DNA of 64,000 bases from Catonia carolina (taxonomy: Eukaryota; Arthropoda; Insecta; Hemiptera; Achilidae), in NCBI GenBank assembly GCA_035578175.1, contig JAQMRL010000004.1:40815401-40879400 (forward strand), read 5' to 3'. Shown here one piece after another: positions 1-10,381 of the stretch (its first letter is position 1; the number at the start of each line of letters is the position of its first letter). Both the position numbers and the translations under genes were made by a program. The notes under the pieces were generated by a model. The model did no database searches, was not told the origin of the DNA, and was given only the letters and a program-made list of their open reading frames with translations.

Positions 1-946
1 AATTTAATTCTTATATTTTCTTTTTGTAAAGCCAAGTTTTAATTTTAATCCGATATTTAAATATTTTTTTATTAATGATTTCTAAATTTTAACTAAATAA
101 TTTTAATAAATTTTTTTTATGAAATTTTTAAATGATTTTGTCCGGTAATTTTCTTTCTTTAAATCGTCCATCTGACAAACACTAGACTAGTTCCGTTCTA
201 ACTTATTATTTATTTATAATCCTTAAATTAAGTACCTTTCAATTATTTTGGTTAGCATTGACAAGTTTCTGTAGTTATTTTTATTGTTTTTGTTTGTCCC
301 CGTTATTTTGATTCGTTTAATTCTATCTAAGTTATTATTACATTTTTATAACTACTATTAGATTTATTAATCACTTATCATTAATAATTTTTTTTATTAA
401 AATGTAGAAAAAAACATATTTTACTTTAGTTTCAATTTTTTTTGTTTAAGTTTAGTTTTAAATAAATTAATATTTTATTATTTTTCACTCCAAGTTGTCT
501 GTGTAATATTTTTCATTCTTAGACCCGAGATTGATTTTTAAATCACACCTTCGCTCTTCCAACAGCGAGTTTAGCTCTACCTGCTAGAATTTCTGGGTTA
601 TGCTTTGCATAGATTCAGAGAATGGAAATTTGGATTTTCTCTGCCGAATCCTATTGCCGTTTTCCTTAGGCAGAGTGGTGGAGGTTTTTCTATGCCCCTA
701 AGTACCAGTTTGGCTGTGTTTTCATTTCAGTGTCTGGTGAAACACAGTTGAGCCGTTACTTTCTTTTTTTAGTCTGTAGCTACACTACATTTTGTCTGGT
801 GAAGTTCGCTGTGCTTGTACCTCTTACTTAGTATGGTGGTTGTCGTCTACTTCGGTGGATATTCCTCCTTACTTAGTTTGATGTCTAGCACCTTACTTTG
901 CCATGCGAAATCTAGTGGAGGCTTCGTCTTTCTACATTACATAATC
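1..946 (+). repeat. Left (5') LTR, 3' part only
   Basis: Matches 9436-10381 without any substitution or indel that I could find. The matching LTR start (8075 in the right copy) would lie about 1.36 kb before the window. The sequence is T-rich. Its last 220 bases contain a family of short related modules built on TCTGGTGRA and CTAGTGGAGGCTTCG. The LTR end is placed at 946 because identity with the right copy is lost at 948 and TGG begins at 947. Confidence 0.85.
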
Positions 947-970
947 TGGTGGAGAATCGCCGTGTTTTTG
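731..970 (+). repeat. Degenerate TCTGGTGGAG-type modules across the LTR end
   Basis: Related short words recur: TGTCTGGTGAAACACAG near 731, TGTCTGGTGAAGTTCGC near 793, TCTAGTGGAGGCTTCG near 911 and TCTGGTGGAGAATCGCC at 945. They are separated by similar CTTACTTAG or CATTACATAA words. The last module forms the junction between the LTR and the primer-binding-site position. The array looks like decayed short tandem duplications; its function is unknown. Confidence 0.5.
947..964 (+). promoter_or_regulatory. Candidate tRNA primer-binding site
   Basis: The sequence TGGTGGAGAATCGCCG starts with the TGG that pairs with a tRNA CCA end and lies directly after the last base shared by the two LTRs, the expected place for minus-strand DNA priming. 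I could not match the following bases to a specific nuclear tRNA 3' end, so the call rests on position and the TGG. Confidence 0.5.
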
Positions 971-3900
971 AATGAGGTATTACACAGATGTATGAAGCCA
1001 CTTAATTTTAACAATTGTTATATTTTAAGTTTTATTTTTACTAATTAGGTGTTAAGAATTTACTTTACAGGTAACCACGGATTTATTTGTGCACTCACGT
1101 TGTATGGAGATTTTACTTTCATTGCATTCGCATCCGATTTTAGTTCCGTTAGTCTTGCTTTTTTTATTACTGTACCTCCTAGGTTGGTTTTACCACTTTG
1201 GTTGATTTCTGATGTTCCTACTACGTTTTTAGAAATTTTTTCTTTAAAATCCCATTGTGTTCTATGCCTCTCTAGTCCCAGATTTATTTTTTCTCACTCC
1301 CACCTTCTTACAAGTCTTGATTTGACCTTTTCTTTTGAAACCAGTTTTTACAACCACCCTTAGTTTGGGCTCGTTTTCACATGTTTGCGCAACTATTTTC
1401 TCGTAGCCTGTTATCTTTCCTACAGTATTCTTACGTCGCATTTTGATTTCTGCTTCCTACAACATTGCAGCTCATTTTAGTTCTCCGTAGTAGTTCAGTT
1501 TCGTTTCTTTATTTCATTCTTCAGTTTTCAAACCGCGATTCTTTGTTTTCCATTCGCCGTCGTTCTTCGCAATGTTTTCCATTTCTGTAAAGGTTTGTAT
1601 GTATCTCATATAAAATGTATTGTTTTGTTTACTTAATGTATCACATGTTTTAACTTCACTAAGACTTTACTCCTATTTAAGGGATTAATATTTTGCTTTA
1701 GCTTACTGAATAACTGTGTAAATTTTACATCCTTGTGTGATGATTATTTACGTTTTATTATAGATTTTGAAAGGCTAGTTTCTTTCATTATCTTTTTCAG
1801 ACGCTGCATATTTATGTTAATTGGACACAGTCGCTAACCTGTGCCATCTGTTTAACACTGGTTAAGGCAGTTGTTAACTTGTTAAAATTCTGCTGTTTTG
1901 TCACGTCACAAAACCCACACATGATAATTTTTGTTTTATTTTGAACACAGTTTATTTGTCATTACTTTTGGTGGCATAAACGTATTTCAGCAGCACTATT
2001 CAGTATTATTCTTTTAATGTTTGTGTGGCCTGTGGTATCCACGCACTTGTATTTCAATGTTTTCTGATTTGGTTGGCTGTTGTTACCGCTACAATTATTT
2101 TTATAAACTGATTTACTGAATGTTAATTGTGTAGTTCTGTTACACAATATCCTGACACATTTATCTGCTGTTGGATTCATTATTACAAACTCAATTATTA
2201 ATTATCTAAAGATTGATTCTTCAGTCTTCAAACTACATATTTTAAAATCATATCTATGATCATTATTTAATCAGTTGAGTTTTGTTTCATTACCTGACTT
2301 GATTTGGTAACTGCTTGATCGAATCACTCATCGAATACCTGTTGTGATTGTTATTTTATTTTGCGTTACCACGTCGTTATTTCAAGTGAAATTTGCTGCT
2401 TCACAGCACTTAAAATTTGTTAAAGCTATTTAATTATAATTTATTTAATTTTTATTACACACATCTTAGTATCTTTATTAATGAAATTTTAAATTTTTCA
2501 CCAGGTATCATTCTGTACGTGACATTTGCATAGAGATCATTATCATATTTTATCATCGCATGGAAGCCATCATAAGGGCATTGAAAAATACATCTCGTCT
2601 CATTACATAATCTTGTGGAGGTCGCCTCTTTAGGTTACCACACATTATTCCCATTACATAATCTGAAATTAATCATAAATTTTTTTTCCTCTATCATTAA
2701 CTACAATTATTTTATTTGGTTTCATTAATTATTACTCTTAAAATTTTTAAACAAACCAGTTCTTAACAGAAAATGTTTCACAGTTGTTTACTAAGGTAAT
2801 TTTGTGGCTTCATTAGATTTTAGTTACATAACATTTTTGGGTTAACTTAAATATTTTGTACGTCAAATAATGGTACAATTACTTAGGATTTATTATTTTA
2901 TTACAAATTTAGCACATCATTAGGATTAATATATTTCTGCGTTGGACAATTTTGGCTACTCAGTTTTAATTTGTTTGTAGTTAATTTAATTTATTAATAT
3001 CTTTTTCAATGCATCATTTTACTTCAATTATTTATTCGATTTATTAGTCATCTTTATGTTTATTCACTACTTTCCCTATTATGATATTTATTTACAAATG
3101 ACTTATTATGATTTTCTATTAGTTAAATTACAATTATTGCTGAAATCTTTTGCAGTTTCCCCCATAACTATATTTATCTAACGTAGTATTTATTTATTTA
3201 ACTTTTTTTCACATAATTTACAACCTTAGTTCTACTTCTTGAATCAATATTCAGACTTTTGTTGGATTTATGGATGTTTCCCTGGGTGCTCCAAGTAGTT
3301 TTATGTTGATTTTTATTCTAACGTCTGTCCACACGCTTTTTCCAGTTTAATTTCTAGGTTTTGCCGTCTTCAGAATTTTTTCTAGTAGTTTCAGTTGATT
3401 ATTTTTACTTACATTTTCACTTGATCTTCAATGCTAACTTTTTTATGGTTGTTTTCTTCTGTATTACTTAACTTTCTGGGTAGCAGCTCATTAGGACCCT
3501 TAATTGTTTGGTTTGTGTCGCAATGGATTAGCCACCCATAAGGACCCCTTGTCTTGCCATTTCTGTTTTTCCGATGACAGCTGATCTTCCCACCGCGATT
3601 GGGGCAGGATCCTATCCCTTACCTGGCTTGTCGCATTGGTATCTGCGAGAAGGAAGGTTCATATACCAGGGGTTAGGATTTTCCTCCCAATCAAGATTGA
3701 ATCTGATGGATGAATGCAAATGAATGTTGGCTGTATCTGATTGTGTGATTGCGTGTGTGTTTGTGAGGGTATGAATCAGGGGACGTTCTGCTGGCCATTT
3801 TTCCATGCTATCTTTTTTTTTTTCTGAATTTCCAAATTGCCCGACCTTGTGTCCGTTTTCATTTCTTATTTTTGGTTTCTTTACTCTTTTATTCTGTCCC

Positions 3901-5069
3901 TTGTCCAGAGCTAATGTTCCCAAAGAGTCATGTTGCATTTTAATTTTTTTTCAAAAAAATTTCAATCTTCAGCCTCGGTAGCTTCAGTTTTATTTTTTTT
4001 TGTTCTCACATTTTTTTTCTTTCTTAGATTTAGCACCAGGAACACATGTTGTGAATCCAACACTGTTCAATCTTCATAATAATTTATCCTATTTTCTGTT
4101 ATTTTCTTTCCATTATAACAATTTTAGGGGTTTATTTACATTTCTTTAATTCTACACTTAGATTATTAATCTATTCAAGTTTTGTCTTTGATGTTTTACT
4201 TATACTTTATTAAATTTTGTCGTGAGGTAATTAACATTTCTATGATTCCGATTTTATTACTGTTTTATTAATTAATTTCTGCATTTTATATTTATGCTAC
4301 AATGATGATTAGACTATAAGTTACAAGAATATTATATTTACTAGGTTAAGGAAAGGATAATTAATACTTTTCAGAAGAACTCAATTTTAGATTTAAGTAT
4401 ATGCCGTTTACATTATTATTTTTTATTATCTTACTAAGTACAGGGTTATCTACTCTATGGCGATGCTATAGACTGCATTCTGTACCTTCTGTTTCTGGGA
4501 CCCAACCAGAAGCTGTTATATGTGCAATCTTCAGCACATAGATTTTAATATTTAATTTTTACTCTGCAGTTTCAATTTTAGGTTAAGGATGATATTTTGA
4601 CATTTTAGATTTAAGCTTACTCTGATGAATTTTTATGATTTTATTTTTTTTTTATCTGCATGATTGTCTAATTCATGGTGGTACCATGGAGTTATCTTGC
4701 AGGCCTGTTCTTAAGTGCAATTAAGAACTGTTAACTAGATGCATTCCGTTAGCGTCTTAGTTTATTCTATAGTATGATTTTCAGTTTTCATTTATGTCAA
4801 GAACTTTACTCATGATTTTAATTTTAGGTTTATGATTTACTCACAATATAACTTCACTATGATTCAGTAATTTTTCTCACGATTAACTTAATTTTTTTCT
4901 CGACCCCTAAATTAATATTTTTCTTTTTACTTTATGATGTTTCAATTACAATCACTTTTACCCTTTTTCAACCCTCTTATTTAACTTTTACTTTTACCCT
5001 CCTATGTCTATAACTTGCAACTTTTCTTTCTGTATGTAAACTTAAATGATTATATTTTGTTAATAACAG
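965..5069 (+). other. T-rich non-coding internal region in place of gag-pol
   Basis: About 4.1 kb with many T runs and stop codons in all frames. The longest plus frame is about 104 codons at 1049-1363, with T-rich, low-complexity codons and no recognisable domain. No zinc knuckle, aspartic protease, reverse transcriptase YxDD or integrase motif was seen. The composition resembles an intron more than degraded retroviral coding DNA. A slightly more GC-rich patch around 3530-3760 holds nothing I can name. Confidence 0.6.
2601..2664 (+). repeat. Internal copies of the LTR-end/PBS-like sequence
   Basis: CATTACATAATCTTGTGGAG at 2601 and CATTACATAATCTG at 2652 repeat the words that form the LTR end and primer-binding-site junction (CATTACATAATCTGGTGGAG at 935). 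The first is followed by GTCGCC, close to AATCGCC at the true junction. They could be remnants of slipped reverse transcription or an older nested LTR end. Confidence 0.45.
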
Positions 5070-5076
5070 ATTCCGC
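5063..5076 (+). other. Possible splice acceptor for a spliced env message
   Basis: TTAATAACAG ends at 5069 after a T-rich stretch. It coincides with a change from T-rich to A/C-richer sequence that continues through env. A possible partner donor, CAG followed by GTAATT, lies in the LTR at 8588-8596; its left-LTR equivalent is outside the window. Errantiviral and retroviral env is often made from a spliced RNA. No transcript data support this here. Confidence 0.25.
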
Positions 5077-5958
5077 ATCCTAGTGTAGCCAGAGTTTCCT
5101 GTCAACGCAGATCATTTACATTAGATCGTAGCAGCCATCTATTGGGCGAGAGCCACCTACACATTCGGACGAACCCGGACTCCTAGTAACACCGTTTAGA
5201 CAGCTTCCTTCATCATATACTGTGACCTACCAAAATCTACGATTCTCGACAAACAGGTTTTTTATAAATTTCTCGAAATCATATTCATACTACATAAACT
5301 TGAAATCATCATTCCGCAAAAGTGATTAATAGTTTTCATGAAAATTTTAAGTGCATTAACAATATGTTATATTAAAAAGTAAACACAACGTAAATTCAAT
5401 TTATCTCGATTTTCGCTGCTAAACTTTTACTAAAGTCTGTGTTAACAAATGTGTAGCTGGTGATTTTATTCTATAAGTATAATTTAGATTTTAAGCATTT
5501 AATTTTAATTACCTCTTACATTAAAAACACCAAATACAAAATAATTTGTTTTACAAACAAAATTTAGATTTGATTTCTATACTAGGCCGCGTTCCGAATC
5601 TTTTTTTTATATTCAAATTACAAAAACATCTCTTTTACATTTATTTCTCATAATCAAGTAATCTACTTAAAAAAAAATTATATATTTAAAGTTTTACTGA
5701 TTAAAAAATTGGTCTTTCTATAAAATATCAATGTTCAAATATTTTCAAGGTTAAAAAATATATATATATACCTAAATTTATTTAACTAATTTATAAAAAA
5801 AGTTCTATAAATATCAATTTATATTTCACATCAATACAAATTTTAAAAAATGTTTTACTCAAAATCACTTTGTGCTTAACTAGACTTTTGTCATTGAAAT
5901 CTGAAATATTGTAAAATAGTACGCTCGCATCCAAATTATTATCATAGCTTCCTTCACC
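5070..5958 (+). other. env leader region, no gene seen
   Basis: The first 170 bases (to about 5240) are more GC-rich than their surroundings and then give way to AT-rich sequence with A runs and a short TA repeat near 5758-5770. Short open stretches exist but none starts with a usable ATG or resembles a known domain. Probably the untranslated leader of env. Confidence 0.4.
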
Positions 5959-7869
5959 ATGACCCTTCAATTACGTCATTTCATCCTTCTCAATATACTC
6001 CTAGGCATTCACCAATTCGTAAAAACAACTCCTATTCACATTTTTCATGGGATTTACCTCTTTCCCGTCCAGGATACATTCATTTACGAATCCTCAATCC
6101 CTTTGATTTACACCGTCCCTTTAACAAACCCAACATCTTACTTTACTCAAGAACATGTCATCCCTTTCCCATCATGCACCTTCAACCAAAGCAACTCATC
6201 TTGTACTCCTGAGACTCCAGAATTTATGATTCCTCGCAACTTTACCCAATTTTTATTTACCCTAATCAACCAATCGTCTACTGTGGATCTTCAAGAAGAA
6301 CAACCGACATGTCAAATGAAACAAGAACATCAGTGTCAACTCCCAAATGCTCTTCATAAATTATATAATGCGACAACTCACGTTTTGTTTAATCAAGATG
6401 AAAATGAACGACTTGAACCATCCCGCTCACGACGTACGCTGGATTTCATCGGACGTTTCCTTAGCTGGTGCTGTTCTGTTGCGACTACAGATGAATTACA
6501 TGCAGTCGAATTTAATGAGCAGTTCCTAACACAACATCTAAACAACTTACAAGAACTTATTCACATAGACCACCGCCATTTAGCATCTACAACCAACAAA
6601 TTCAACTCAACGATTCAAAAACTTCAACAATTATTTCATCAATCTGAACAAAATTTTAAAGATATTGCACTACACCTACAGGAACAAGAAACGCAAGAAA
6701 CAAAAAACTGGTTTTCCATTCTTCATTATTTTTACTTTGCTTATCTACACATCTTCGTCTCCGCATATGATACTCACTACAACAAAATTAAACAGGACTG
6801 TTTTTCTCATCGAGTTCCAACAGATATTTTAACTTCACAAGTTCTACTTAATGATCTTCAAAAATTGCAAACCAAAATTCAACACCATAACAAAGAGTTA
6901 GCTATACCTTTGCGTCAACTTAAAAAATATCAGCATCTAAAGTTAACAACATGCAGTTTTTACAAGAAACAAATTCTAATAAAAATACAAATTCCGCTAA
7001 AAACATTGACTTCAAACTACGAACTGTACAAGTATTCACCTGTTCCTCTTCAATGGTACAAAGAATCATGCGTTTTATCAAGTGAACCTTGCTACATTAT
7101 CAATTCAACGTCCAGGGTGCAAATTATTGAACATTCCTCTCCAACTTGCCAACCAGACAAAGGATTATGCTTACTGCCTCGCCACACGTCAAATCCAATG
7201 TTAAAATCATCTTGCCTACGACAAATCATCCAGGGAGCTTCAATTCAAGAATGGCAGAAGTTTTGTGTTTTCCATCGTACACCATCAATGTTGATGTCCA
7301 TCTTTGAGAAGTCACCAGTTGAATTTCTAATCACCAATATTCTTCCTAATACTACTATTAATTGTCCTAAATCCTCAATCCTTCTTACTCCTGTTAACAT
7401 CGGCGTCACTCATGTACAACTGCCTTGTAACTGTACACTACAACATAATCTCAAAACCCTTATCCACACTGTTTTTCCTTGTGACTATAGATCTCCTACA
7501 AGTTTCCAGTTGAAACACTTCATCCCATTATCATGGACCAATATTCCTACACTACCTTTTTTACATTTTGTTGATTACTCGCCACCTATGACAAACAATT
7601 TGTCCTACATCCTCAACCAGCATTGGAACACATCCTTCCCAATTATAAATCAAATCGATCCTTTACCCGCAAACTTAAACAAACCCATTAAATTACCTAA
7701 TGACTGGAGTACTATTATAACCCAAACATATTTTCATCAAATTATACTGTATTCATGGTTAAGCGTGATAACACTTTTAAATGTATATGTACTTTTTAAA
7801 ATAAAATTAATGTCACAAATCAATAATCAGGCTAAGTCACCCAGTATAACGATATCAACTTTGCGATAA
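5959..7869 (+). CDS. env: Envelope fusion glycoprotein, baculovirus-F/errantivirus-Env-like
   Basis: A 636-residue class I-type membrane fusion protein predicted to be made at the secretory membrane. Visible features are a hydrophobic signal peptide (about residues 8-23), a short N-terminal subunit, and a furin-type RSRR site at 156-159. A hydrophobic fusion-peptide-like stretch follows (about 160-176, core DFIGRFLSW, with an unusual CC at 171-172), then a Leu/Gln-rich likely coiled coil (about 186-250) and a cysteine-rich ectodomain (about 332-505). About eleven N-glycosylation sequons are present. A C-terminal membrane anchor (about 595-614) is followed by a short basic tail. A small N-terminal and large C-terminal subunit, with fusion peptide directly after the furin site, is the layout of baculovirus F and insect retroelement Env. 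The start was chosen because CACCATGA is a good initiation context and the signal peptide follows at once. The frame is intact, and composition shifts from the T-rich flanks to A/C-rich codons. Confidence 0.85.
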   Translation: MTLQLRHFILLNILLGIHQFVKTTPIHIFHGIYLFPVQDTFIYESSIPLIYTVPLTNPTSYFTQEHVIPFPSCTFNQSNSSCTPETPEFMIPRNFTQFLFTLINQSSTVDLQEEQPTCQMKQEHQCQLPNALHKLYNATTHVLFNQDENERLEPSRSRRTLDFIGRFLSWCCSVATTDELHAVEFNEQFLTQHLNNLQELIHIDHRHLASTTNKFNSTIQKLQQLFHQSEQNFKDIALHLQEQETQETKNWFSILHYFYFAYLHIFVSAYDTHYNKIKQDCFSHRVPTDILTSQVLLNDLQKLQTKIQHHNKELAIPLRQLKKYQHLKLTTCSFYKKQILIKIQIPLKTLTSNYELYKYSPVPLQWYKESCVLSSEPCYIINSTSRVQIIEHSSPTCQPDKGLCLLPRHTSNPMLKSSCLRQIIQGASIQEWQKFCVFHRTPSMLMSIFEKSPVEFLITNILPNTTINCPKSSILLTPVNIGVTHVQLPCNCTLQHNLKTLIHTVFPCDYRSPTSFQLKHFIPLSWTNIPTLPFLHFVDYSPPMTNNLSYILNQHWNTSFPIINQIDPLPANLNKPIKLPNDWSTIITQTYFHQIILYSWLSVITLLNVYVLFKIKLMSQINNQAKSPSITISTLR

Positions 7870-8063
7870 AATCTTAATTGTTCTTATTTCAAATAATATA
7901 ACTAATTGCAAATGCCTGCCTTTAAATAAATTATAACTATCTTGTTAAAGTCATACTTAGTAAAATGTAAAGTTTACTTGATTATTTTTTCTCAACATAC
8001 GAAAGGAGATGTTCTTGTTTTAGGTATACACACTTGTATTGCCCAGAGATGGAAATTTTCTGT
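7870..8063 (+). other. env 3' untranslated segment
   Basis: Short AT-rich stretch between the env stop codon and the polypurine tract. It includes an AATAAA-like word near 7925 but no reading frame. Confidence 0.5.
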
Positions 8064-8074
8064 AGGGGGGGAGG
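8064..8074 (+). promoter_or_regulatory. Polypurine tract (plus-strand primer)
   Basis: AGGGGGGGAGG lies directly before TGTAAG, the start of the right LTR. This is the standard place of the RNase-H-resistant primer of LTR elements, and it fixes the LTR start and the element's orientation. Confidence 0.8.
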
Positions 8075-8110
8075 TGTAAGATATTTCAAGATTTCTTGAA
8101 ACATCTTACA
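8075..8110. repeat. Near-perfect 36-bp palindrome at the LTR 5' terminus
   Basis: The arms TGTAAGATATTTCAAGA and TCTTGAAACATCTTACA are inverted repeats of 17 bases with one mismatch and a 2-base centre. The palindrome begins on the first base of the LTR, so the terminal sequence recognised by integrase also exists inverted 36 bases inside. It could form a hairpin in RNA or single-stranded DNA. Confidence 0.8.
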
Positions 8111-10381
8111 ATAGCAGACAGGTTTGTCTGTTAAATTTTTTTTTAAATTCAAATAATTTTTTTAAGTGTCAATAAATTGTTTAGACACCCTGTAATTTTA
8201 TTTCATTTTATAAATTTTATTAATCAATTTTATATTAAAATCATTGTTAACTAGAAGTTCTGTATTGAATTTTTCTAAAGCGAATATCCGGTGTTATATT
8301 ACTTGGTTTTTTTCCGTTAATATTTTTCCTCGCTAACGTTACGTTAGGCTTAAATGGGTTTTATAATATGTGTAATTGTTCTTATAATTGAATTTCCATC
8401 TCTGTCGATACAATCGACCGTCGCGTGATATGTTCTCTGTACTTACGATTTACGCTGACGCTTCTTTTTTTGTACATTGAACCGTCTTTTTCAATGTCAA
8501 CGTTTAACTTTTCTCGTGCATTAATTTTTTCTTATATTCTACGCTTTTGCTTTGTAGCTGTGGACGAGTGAACATCCTTATAAGCTCCAGGTAATTTATC
8601 TATAATGATTTTCTTTAAACTATATCTAAAATTTAAATTTAAAATGATTATTTAATCCCGGTTAGGATTTTGGCTAAAATTTAATACGGCATGTTTTTAT
8701 TTTAAGATATTTGGTGAATTTAATGTAAAACTATTTCCCCGATAATTTTTAAGTAATATTTTTAATAATTATTATAAAAGTTTAGATTTGGTATGCTCTT
8801 CGCATTCCAACTTAATATTAAAATTTAAAATCAGTATTTTTCTCAATTTCTTTTTTTTATTATTATTTCACATTAAATTTTTGGTTGTAATAATTTTTAC
8901 GGAGAAGATGTTTTGTTTTTCAAATGCTTCTACCAACTTTAAGATATTCCAATGACCACTTCAAATGGTCACTTTTCAGTGTCAGTCGCTTCGACTTTAA
9001 ACTTTTCTCTTCTTAATTTTAATCTTTTTTTAAAACTATTTTTATGTGGAAGTCAGTTCGAACAATTTCAAACAGACCTTGTTTTTCATTGTTTAATTTC
9101 TTCTTATTTCATTCTAAAAAAAATAAGTCATAGTTTTTTTTGAAATGTAACATTGTTTCTTTTGTAAAGAATTTTTTTTTGATTATAGATTTTCTAAAGT
9201 AGATTTTTTTGAAGTTTTTTTATACGAGTTTTTTTTTACATTTTTTTTGTTAAATTTTGTCTTTAAAATTAATTGCCGAATAGTTTATTTGTTTAAGTTT
9301 TCCTTTAAATAGTTTCTTGTTTTAAATGGTTTGTTAACTGATTTTCAAATAAAAATACGTCACCTTTATTTCTAATATTCAAATTTAAATTTTCTTTCAA
9401 TTCATCTGTTTAATTCAATTCTAGGTAGTTTCTTCAATTTAATTCTTATATTTTCTTTTTGTAAAGCCAAGTTTTAATTTTAATCCGATATTTAAATATT
9501 TTTTTATTAATGATTTCTAAATTTTAACTAAATAATTTTAATAAATTTTTTTTATGAAATTTTTAAATGATTTTGTCCGGTAATTTTCTTTCTTTAAATC
9601 GTCCATCTGACAAACACTAGACTAGTTCCGTTCTAACTTATTATTTATTTATAATCCTTAAATTAAGTACCTTTCAATTATTTTGGTTAGCATTGACAAG
9701 TTTCTGTAGTTATTTTTATTGTTTTTGTTTGTCCCCGTTATTTTGATTCGTTTAATTCTATCTAAGTTATTATTACATTTTTATAACTACTATTAGATTT
9801 ATTAATCACTTATCATTAATAATTTTTTTTATTAAAATGTAGAAAAAAACATATTTTACTTTAGTTTCAATTTTTTTTGTTTAAGTTTAGTTTTAAATAA
9901 ATTAATATTTTATTATTTTTCACTCCAAGTTGTCTGTGTAATATTTTTCATTCTTAGACCCGAGATTGATTTTTAAATCACACCTTCGCTCTTCCAACAG
10001 CGAGTTTAGCTCTACCTGCTAGAATTTCTGGGTTATGCTTTGCATAGATTCAGAGAATGGAAATTTGGATTTTCTCTGCCGAATCCTATTGCCGTTTTCC
10101 TTAGGCAGAGTGGTGGAGGTTTTTCTATGCCCCTAAGTACCAGTTTGGCTGTGTTTTCATTTCAGTGTCTGGTGAAACACAGTTGAGCCGTTACTTTCTT
10201 TTTTTAGTCTGTAGCTACACTACATTTTGTCTGGTGAAGTTCGCTGTGCTTGTACCTCTTACTTAGTATGGTGGTTGTCGTCTACTTCGGTGGATATTCC
10301 TCCTTACTTAGTTTGATGTCTAGCACCTTACTTTGCCATGCGAAATCTAGTGGAGGCTTCGTCTTTCTACATTACATAATC
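8075..10381 (+). repeat. Right (3') LTR, complete, about 2.3 kb
   Basis: Starts at TGTAAG after the polypurine tract and ends where similarity to the left LTR stops. It is unusually long and T-rich, with a more GC-rich patch at about 8395-8590 that may hold the promoter and start of the transcript. There is a possible splice donor (CAG then GTAATT) at 8588-8596 and a small palindrome CTAACGT-T-ACGTTAG at 8333-8347. A canonical CA end occurs at 10376 (TTACA, complementary to the TGTAA start), but both LTRs share five more bases, TAATC, to 10381. The short frame at 8952-9143 is low-complexity and not a gene. Confidence 0.8.

Larger units (their letters stand above)
1..10381 (+). mobile_element. 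LTR retroelement carrying env but no gag-pol (left end outside window)
   Basis: Positions 1-946 recur at 9436-10381 with a constant offset of 9435, giving a pair of direct long terminal repeats. Between them are a TGG-starting primer-binding-site position directly after the left LTR (947), a single long reading frame encoding an envelope glycoprotein, and a G-rich polypurine tract directly before the right LTR. The order LTR-PBS-env-PPT-LTR sets the plus-strand orientation. No frame longer than about 105 codons lies between the left LTR and env, so gag, protease, reverse transcriptase and integrase are absent. The element would need proteins supplied in trans, like large non-autonomous LTR derivatives (LARDs), but with env kept. 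The superfamily (BEL/Pao or Ty3/gypsy-errantivirus) cannot be settled without pol. Confidence 0.85.

Noticed and set aside
815..1363. Short plus-strand frames at the LTR end and just inside the element
   Set aside because: T-rich low-complexity composition, rich in F, L and S; one spans the LTR/PBS boundary. No gag-like features.
6347..6529. 60-codon plus-strand frame inside env
   Set aside because: Alternative-frame shadow of the env gene.
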